A stretch of 64,000 nucleotides of DNA from PFJX01 sp040757575. Lineage in GTDB: Bacteria > Pseudomonadota > Gammaproteobacteria > Burkholderiales > Thiobacillaceae. Shown here piece after piece: positions 59,191-64,000 of this stretch. The first letter of the stretch is position 1. Each line of letters opens with the position of its first letter. The stretch lies in assembly GCA_040757575.1 (NCBI GenBank), contig JBFLXA010000004.1, positions 62,001 to 126,000 of the forward strand. Direction: 5' to 3'. The notes under the pieces were generated by a model. The model was not told the origin of the DNA. It worked only from the letters and a program-made list of their open reading frames with translations, and made no database searches. The translations under genes were made by a program, and so were the position numbers.

Positions 59191-59982
59191 TCAGGCAGCC
59201 TTGCGGCGGCGGGCCATGAAGCCCACCAGGCCCAGGCCGGCCAGCATCAGGGCGTAGGTCTCGGGCTCGGGGATGGGGGCCTGGACGCCGTAGGCCAGGC
59301 TGCCGTTGGCGTAGTCCAGGGCGAAGGTGTCGGCGTAGGCGGTGACGCCGGCCTTGCTCAGACCGCTGGCGCTGCTGTTAGTCAACATATAAAAGCTCAG
59401 GTCGCTAGCTACAGGAGCCCAAGCTACAAACGGAGATTTGTCTGTATTCCATTTGCCATTCTTGAAGCCTTTGGAGGCAGCCAAAAACGCTGTGGATTGA
59501 GGGTCATTAACAAAATTTGCACCATCCTGTTCGGTGGTGTGGGTGCCTTGGTCGTTCGCTGCGTTGACTAGGCCATCCACACCAATAAAGTTCAGGAAGT
59601 TGGTAATGCTGGGTTTGTTGTTGTTGTTGGTCATGTCCGCATTAGTCGTGGACAGGTAACGGTCGCTATTGATTGCGTTGCCGGTGGAGTCCATGGCAAA
59701 CACCATAAATTGGGCGTTACTCATGTCGGCGGCGGCAGTGAAGTCGGCCCAGGCGCTGCCGTAGTTGGCGGCGTTCAGGTTCCAGGCCTGGTAGGCGGGG
59801 GCGTTGCCGGGCAGGAAGGCATCCATGCTCACACCCAGGTCAAAAATGGCAGAGACATTGGCTACGGGGTCGATCAGACCCAGGATCAGGCTGCCGTTGC
59901 CGGACAGGGAATTGTCCATGGCGGCGTGGGCGCTGCCGGTGGCGGCCAGGACCAGGGCGGCGGCGATGGCGTTCAGTTTCAT
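59191..59982 (-). CDS. PEP-CTERM surface protein
   Basis: The 263-residue protein has a signal peptide (LNAIAAALVLAATGSAHA) and the C-terminal anchor IPEPETYALMLAGLGLVGF plus MARRRK. The central ~100 residues are Asn/Asp/Ser/Thr-rich (for example TNADMTNNNNKPS), and the DNA of this part (about 59390-59710) is clearly less GC-rich than its flanks, suggesting a later-acquired segment. No enzymatic function is seen. The ATG at 59982 follows aggag. The two dyads and a leader hairpin lie upstream. Confidence 0.88.
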   Translation of the reverse strand: MKLNAIAAALVLAATGSAHAAMDNSLSGNGSLILGLIDPVANVSAIFDLGVSMDAFLPGNAPAYQAWNLNAANYGSAWADFTAAADMSNAQFMVFAMDSTGNAINSDRYLSTTNADMTNNNNKPSITNFLNFIGVDGLVNAANDQGTHTTEQDGANFVNDPQSTAFLAASKGFKNGKWNTDKSPFVAWAPVASDLSFYMLTNSSASGLSKAGVTAYADTFALDYANGSLAYGVQAPIPEPETYALMLAGLGLVGFMARRRKAA

Positions 59983-60066
59983 AGTTACTACTCCTAACAG
60001 TTCAAGACGAAGAAGAAATTCCACCTCCCCGAGGCCGCCCCGTCTGATGGGGGCATCTCCGTGTGT

Positions 60067-60090
60067 GGAGCCCCCACATTAGGGGGCTCC
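60067..60090 (-). promoter_or_regulatory. Leader hairpin upstream of the PEP-CTERM gene
   Basis: Perfect 9-bp stem GGAGCCCCC / GGGGGCTCC with loop ACATTA (plus-strand reading). It lies about 85-108 bases upstream of the ATG at 59982 and has no T-run. Confidence 0.5.
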
Positions 60091-60121
60091 CGTGACATGA
60101 ATGTGGTGTCCAGACATGTTT

Positions 60122-60145
60122 CCCATGAGCCGATGGGCTCATGGG
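60122..60145. repeat. CATGAGCC-N4-GGCTCATG dyad (copy 2)
   Basis: 10-bp perfect stem CCCATGAGCC / GGCTCATGGG with loop GATG. The core is 60124-60143, about 142 bases upstream of the PEP-CTERM start. Confidence 0.75.
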
Positions 60146-60218
60146 CTGCGGACGGAACCCGGGCCCAACGATGCTAGGCAGGGCGTATGACAGTGCCGGG
60201 TCAGTGGGGTGGGGGTGG

Positions 60219-60238
60219 CATGAGCCATTCGGCTCATG
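60219..60238. repeat. CATGAGCC-N4-GGCTCATG dyad (copy 3)
   Basis: 8-bp perfect arms CATGAGCC / GGCTCATG with loop ATTC. The centre is 95 bases from copy 2, about nine helical turns. Confidence 0.75.
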
Positions 60239-60271
60239 GGGGCAAGTCCGCCTTCCATTACGAAGGCCGGA

Positions 60272-60994
60272 TCAGCGTATGCAGGCGGCGTAGCGGGCGT
60301 TGGCCGTTTGGGTGCAGGCCTGCCAGGCGGCCGGGTTGTGGGGATGGTGCTGGTCGGCGCACTGGCGGTATTCAGCCTGCTTGGCGGTTTCGCAGGGCAG
60401 GATGCGGGCCAGCCGTTCGGCGGCGGCTTCGGGGGTGCTGAGGGAGTCCGGCGGGGTGATGGACGAGCTTGTCCCATCGGCCTCTGCGTCCTCCACCTCT
60501 GTGTCCTGGGTGCCGGTTTCCGTGCCCGGGGCGCCGGTCTGGGCCGGGTCGGCCTGGAACTGCCAGCCCTGGTAGGTATCGCTGCCGGCAAAATCGGCAT
60601 AGCGGGCAGGGAAGCCTCCGGTCTTGCGGGGTGCCGTGGCGGCCAGGCTGTACACCCCGGCAATGCCGCCGTCCGCTGCCTTGACGATGCCCCATTCCGC
60701 CTTGCCGGTCAGGGGGTCGACATAGAGCCGGCGCAGGTGCCGTACGGTTTGAGGAAAGCGGGGGTCTTGCAGCAGATCTTCCAGGCGGGCGGGGTAGCGG
60801 GGCTGCCCTCCGGGGGAGCGGCGGTGGTAGGCCTCTATGGCCTTGCGGTACTGGTCCCCCACGAACAGGAGTTCGGCTTCTTTTTCCCGCTGGCTGGCGG
60901 TTTGCCAGAGTGTGCCCAGGGCTGCCATGCCTACCCCCAGGCCTGCCACCCAGAACAGCAGCCAGAGCAGGACAAAGCCCTGGGGGCGGGGCAT
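60272..60994 (-). CDS. Type II secretion pseudopilin-like protein
   Basis: The 240-residue protein has a type III-like prepilin N-terminus (MPRPQG, then FVLLWLLFWVAGLGVGMAAL) followed by a GspG-like region (FVGDQYRKAIEAYHRRSPGG; YPARLEDLLQDPR; LYVDPLTGKAEWGI). The usual Glu at +5 after the cleavage site is replaced by Trp. The C-terminal half is variable, with Cys near the end. Its ATG overlaps the stop of the LuxR-type gene by one base (TGATG). No other secretion gene is nearby. Confidence 0.82.
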   Translation of the reverse strand: MPRPQGFVLLWLLFWVAGLGVGMAALGTLWQTASQREKEAELLFVGDQYRKAIEAYHRRSPGGQPRYPARLEDLLQDPRFPQTVRHLRRLYVDPLTGKAEWGIVKAADGGIAGVYSLAATAPRKTGGFPARYADFAGSDTYQGWQFQADPAQTGAPGTETGTQDTEVEDAEADGTSSSITPPDSLSTPEAAAERLARILPCETAKQAEYRQCADQHHPHNPAAWQACTQTANARYAACIR

Positions 60995-61776
60995 CAGTTT
61001 TCTTCCGATGTGGCGTGCAGCAGCCCCAGTCGAATGGCTTCCGCCACTGCGTGGCTGCGGGTGCGGACGTTGAGTTTGCCGCGGATGTTCTGCATGTGGT
61101 TCTTGGCCGTCAGCACGCTTAGATTGAGCCGGGCGGCAATCTCCGGGTTGGACATGCCGTCCCGGACCATTTCCAGCACCTGGATTTCCCGGGGGGTGAG
61201 GAGTTGGGAAGTGGGCAAGGCTTCCGACCGGACGGCGTTGTCGGCAGCCATGGCCCGAGCATAGGTGGCGGCCAGGGTAGGCAGGATGAGCTCCAGCACC
61301 AGGCTAGTGTGGGCCCCCAGGTTCTTCACCCGGCTGAAGCCGAACCAGGCCTGGACGTGACCATCGGGGCCTAGCAGACCGTGGGCAGCCATGTTTTTCA
61401 TTTCCAGGCGAACCAGGATGTCGGTGCCGGAGACGGGGCAGGCACCCTGGGCATTGGGCATGGGCAGGATGCAGGGGCGCCGCACGGTGCGCCAGTGGTG
61501 GATGGCTTTGGTGACTAGCCCGTTGCGGGGGTTGCAGGCGGTTTCGAAGTGTTCCTGGCGGAAGTAGCGGGTGGCGCTGAAGTAGCGCATTTGCAGTTCC
61601 CGGCTGCCCTGGGGGGTGTGGCCGCAGACCAGTATTTCATGGGGCAGAAGCATGAACAGGGGGCCCTGGGTCCAGGCAAAGAACTGGCTGGCATTGCCCA
61701 CCGCCAGCGCCGTTTCCATGGCATGGGTGAGTCGGTATCGGTCTTCGGCGTCGGCCAAAGTGGGAACTGCGCGCAT
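60994..61776 (-). CDS. LuxR-family transcriptional regulator, EpsA-like (PEP-CTERM/exosortase-associated)
   Basis: The 260-residue protein has an N-terminal region (AMETALAVGNASQFFAWTQG and LFMLLPHEILVCG) that matches the EpsA regulators found with PEP-CTERM/exosortase loci. A C-terminal LuxR helix-turn-helix follows (TPREIQVLEMVRDGMSNPEI; AKNHMQNIRGKLNV). It probably controls the surface genes downstream. It is co-transcribed with the pseudopilin gene. I chose the ATG at 61776; the longer open frame upstream has no family support. Confidence 0.85.
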   Translation of the reverse strand: MRAVPTLADAEDRYRLTHAMETALAVGNASQFFAWTQGPLFMLLPHEILVCGHTPQGSRELQMRYFSATRYFRQEHFETACNPRNGLVTKAIHHWRTVRRPCILPMPNAQGACPVSGTDILVRLEMKNMAAHGLLGPDGHVQAWFGFSRVKNLGAHTSLVLELILPTLAATYARAMAADNAVRSEALPTSQLLTPREIQVLEMVRDGMSNPEIAARLNLSVLTAKNHMQNIRGKLNVRTRSHAVAEAIRLGLLHATSEEN

Positions 61777-61897
61777 GGGCTTCCTGCATTTTGGGGAAGC
61801 GCAATAAATAGGCGGTGGATGTGATCGTTTGATGAAGCTTTGGCGTTTGCCGAAAAATTCTCTTGTCGGCAGTGGGGGCAAGTCCCGTCCGGATGGC

Positions 61898-62959
61898 TTA
61901 GTCCAGATGTTTTTTCAGGTGCCGCAGGCCCACCACGAACACCGCCGCCGCAGGGATGGCAATAAGCACGCCGACGAAGCCCAGCAACTGGCCGAAGGCC
62001 ATGAGGGCGAAGATGACGGCCACCGGGTGTAGGCCCACCTTTTCCCCCACCAGCCAGGGGGTGACCACCATGCCCTCCAGCAATTGCCCCACCAGGAACA
62101 CGCCCCAGACGGGCAGCAGGCCTCCCAGGGTACCGAACTGGGCCCAGGCCGCCAGGGTGCCCAGCAGCACCCCCACCACCACACCCAGGTAGGGGACGAA
62201 GACGAAGATGCCGGCGATGAGGCCCACCGCAAGTGCGTAGTCCAGGCCGGCGATCCACAGGGCCAGGCTGTAGAACAGGCACATCACCAGGATGACCATG
62301 ACCTGGCCCCGCACGAACTGGGACAGCACGGCGTCGATTTCCCGGGCGATGCCTTCCACCCGGGGCCGCAGATGGTCCGGTAGCCAGCCCGAAAGGTGGT
62401 CCAGGGTGGTGTCCCAGTCCCGCAGCAGGTAGAACAGCACCACGGGCACCAGCAGCAGGTTGGCCAGGAAACCCAGGAAGGCCAGGCCCCCGTCCGCCAG
62501 CCGGGGCAGGTAGGCGGTGAGGCGGGAGAGTTCGCCCACATGGCTACGCAGCCAGGCCAGGATTTCCGCCTGGTCCCGCACCAGGTCCACGCCGAAAGTG
62601 GTGGAAAACCAGGGCAGCAGGGTGTTGCCGGCCCATTCCACCAAGCCGGGAATCTGCTGCATGAACAGCCGGGCCTGGGCCTGGAACAGGGGCGCCAGGA
62701 TCAGGAGCATGAGCACGAAGACCAGCACCAGGCCGGCCAGCACAAGCACCGTGCCCCAGGTGCGCTTGATCTTGCGGGCTTCCAGCCGGTCTACCAGGGG
62801 GTCGCACAGGTAGGCGATGGCGGCGGCCAGCAGGAAGGGAGCCAGGATGGGGGTGAGCAGGTAGAGCAGCCAGCCGCCGGCCAGGACTACCGCCAGGGTG
62901 AGGGCGGTACGGGTGGGAAAGGAGGGCGGAAGGGTCGGGGGGAGGGTCGGAACGCTCAT
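61898..62959 (-). CDS. AI-2E family transporter (PerM-like)
   Basis: The 353-residue membrane protein has about eight TM helices in the family pattern, starting LTLAVVLAGGWLLYLLTPIL and ending with VGVLIAIPAAAVFVVG. Members export autoinducer-2 or act as Na+/H+ antiporters or permeases; the substrate here is unknown. It is divergent from purM, a common arrangement in betaproteobacteria. Confidence 0.92.
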   Translation of the reverse strand: MSVPTLPPTLPPSFPTRTALTLAVVLAGGWLLYLLTPILAPFLLAAAIAYLCDPLVDRLEARKIKRTWGTVLVLAGLVLVFVLMLLILAPLFQAQARLFMQQIPGLVEWAGNTLLPWFSTTFGVDLVRDQAEILAWLRSHVGELSRLTAYLPRLADGGLAFLGFLANLLLVPVVLFYLLRDWDTTLDHLSGWLPDHLRPRVEGIAREIDAVLSQFVRGQVMVILVMCLFYSLALWIAGLDYALAVGLIAGIFVFVPYLGVVVGVLLGTLAAWAQFGTLGGLLPVWGVFLVGQLLEGMVVTPWLVGEKVGLHPVAVIFALMAFGQLLGFVGVLIAIPAAAVFVVGLRHLKKHLD

Positions 62960-63008
62960 GTCGGCTAGAATAGCACCCTCTTTTCATTGCCTTTTCCGCC
63001 GGATCATC

Positions 63009-64000
63009 GTGACTGCCCCTACTTCCAGCACCCCCTCCCTTTCCTACCGTGACGCCGGCGTGGATATCGACGCCGGGGATTCCCTGGTGGAACGCATCAA
63101 GCCCCATGCAAAACGGACCCTGCGTCCCGAGGTGCTGGGGGGCATCGGTGGTTTCGGCGCCCTGATGGAACTGCCGAAAAACTACAAGGAACCGGTGCTG
63201 ATATCCGGCACCGATGGGGTGGGGACAAAACTGAAACTCGCCTTCCAGATGGACAAGCACGACACCATCGGCCAGGACCTGGTGGCCATGAGCGTCAACG
63301 ATATCCTGGTCCAGGGGGCGGAACCCCTGTTCTTCCTGGACTACTTTGCCTGCGGCCACCTGGATGTGGACGTGGGGGAGGCGGTGGTGTCCGGCATCGC
63401 CAGAGGCTGCGAGTTGTCCGGCTGCGCCCTGATCGGCGGCGAGACGGCGGAGATGCCCGGCATGTACCCGGCGGGGGAATACGACCTGGCGGGCTTTGCC
63501 GTGGGCGTGGCGGAAAAGTCCCGGCTCATTTCCGGCGCCGACATCAAGCCCGGCGACGTGGTCCTGGGCCTGGGCTCCAGCGGCCCCCATTCCAACGGCT
63601 ATTCCCTGGTGCGCAAGATCGTGGAAGTCACCGGCGCCGACCTGGCTTCCGACTTCAACGGCCGCCCCCTGGGGGAGGTGTTGCTGGAGCCCACCCGCAT
63701 CTATGTAAAGCCGCTACTGGCACTGATGAAGGAAATCACGGTGAAGGGCATGGCCCACATCACCGGCGGCGGCATCACCGGCAACGTGCCCCGGGTGCTG
63801 CCGGAAGATTGCACGGCGGTGATCCGTGCCGATGCCTGGACCTGGCCGGCGGTGTTCCAGTGGCTGCAACAGGGGGGCAACGTGGCCCTGCCGGAGATGC
63901 ACCGCACCTTCAACTGCGGCATCGGCATGGTGGTCATCGTCCCCGCTGCCGACGCCGAGGCGGCCATGGCCTTCCTGAAGGCCCAGGGTGAAACGGCGTA
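63009..64000 (+). CDS. purM: Phosphoribosylformylglycinamidine cyclo-ligase PurM (3' truncated by window)
   Basis: From the GTG at 63009 the frame stays open to the window end (about 330 residues). It shows PurM motifs: SYRDAGVDIDAGDSLVERIK, ISGTDGVGTKLKLAF, AMSVNDILVQGAEPLFFLDY, GGETAEMPGMY and ITGGGITGNVPRVLP. PurM makes aminoimidazole ribonucleotide in purine synthesis. No upstream ATG is in frame. About 20-25 C-terminal residues are missing, judged from the usual family length. Confidence 0.95.
   Translation, partial: MTAPTSSTPSLSYRDAGVDIDAGDSLVERIKPHAKRTLRPEVLGGIGGFGALMELPKNYKEPVLISGTDGVGTKLKLAFQMDKHDTIGQDLVAMSVNDILVQGAEPLFFLDYFACGHLDVDVGEAVVSGIARGCELSGCALIGGETAEMPGMYPAGEYDLAGFAVGVAEKSRLISGADIKPGDVVLGLGSSGPHSNGYSLVRKIVEVTGADLASDFNGRPLGEVLLEPTRIYVKPLLALMKEITVKGMAHITGGGITGNVPRVLPEDCTAVIRADAWTWPAVFQWLQQGGNVALPEMHRTFNCGIGMVVIVPAADAEAAMAFLKAQGETA

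Noticed and set aside
60180..60210. Sigma-54 site upstream of the PEP-CTERM gene (GTGCC on the plus strand)
   Set aside because: The GC element is one base off the required spacing.
45544..60238. CRISPR-like reading of the repeated dyads
   Set aside because: Only three copies, unevenly spaced over 15 kb, with no regular spacers and no cas genes.

Overview
The window looks like a chromosomal segment of a high-GC betaproteobacterium, probably Rhodocyclales- or Nitrosomonadales-like. Signs of this are PEP-CTERM proteins with an EpsA-type regulator, the porin-glnK-amtB cluster, a one-polypeptide FAD/Fe-S oxidoreductase, a RegB/RegA pair and a LapD/LapG pair. No plasmid, phage or transposase gene was seen. 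The exact genus cannot be read from the sequence.

Layout. (1) 1-9.7 kb: chemotaxis and c-di-GMP signalling. A truncated CZB chemoreceptor and a complete PAS chemoreceptor precede cheR-cheD-cheB. Then come a STAS protein, a REC-PP2C-kinase protein and a convergent diguanylate cyclase, together resembling HsbA/HsbR/HsbD; a FliA-type promoter precedes the STAS gene. (2) 9.8-12.2 kb: a PTS relay (EIIA, HPr, EI) without a sugar permease. (3) 12.3-24.5 kb: a giant FAD/Fe-S oxidoreductase, a HIT protein, phoB-phoR with an upstream Pho box, a sigma-54 controlled porin-glnK-amtB operon, ubiK, a Nudix/TMP-synthase fusion, phoU with its own Pho box, and a PCu(A)C copper chaperone. (4) 24.5-32.7 kb: regB-regA preceded by two RegA-type palindromes, hslV without hslU, a STAS protein, yidD, mobA, an ArnT-like transferase, rpmE, a fructosamine-kinase family gene, a DUF971 gene and tRNA-Phe. 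(5) 32.9-39.2 kb: a PEP-CTERM choice-of-anchor protein, lapG-lapD, a parvulin and an orphan pstS.

(6) 39.4-61.8 kb: a minus-strand envelope locus and the most unusual part of the window. In transcription order it holds an EpsA-like LuxR regulator, a pseudopilin-like protein, a PEP-CTERM protein, a divergent phosphate-binding-like protein, TpsB, a 3422-residue TpsA exoprotein, a DUF2341/LamG-ExbB fusion, ExbD, a TonB-like protein, a porin, an ankyrin protein and a coiled-coil protein. Three copies of a 20-bp dyad (CATGAGCC-N4-GGCTCATG) lie only in this locus. The coiled-coil gene carries a REP-like palindrome inside its reading frame. I infer a coordinated cell-surface system that joins two-partner secretion, a TonB-type energy module and phosphate-binding proteins. 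Its function is not established. (7) 61.9-64 kb: an AI-2E family transporter and the start of purM, which runs off the window.

Shared themes are phosphate control (PhoB/PhoR/PhoU, PstS, divergent binding protein), nitrogen control (GlnK/AmtB), redox control (RegB/RegA) and c-di-GMP/adhesion control (HsbD-like cyclase, LapD/LapG, TpsA).
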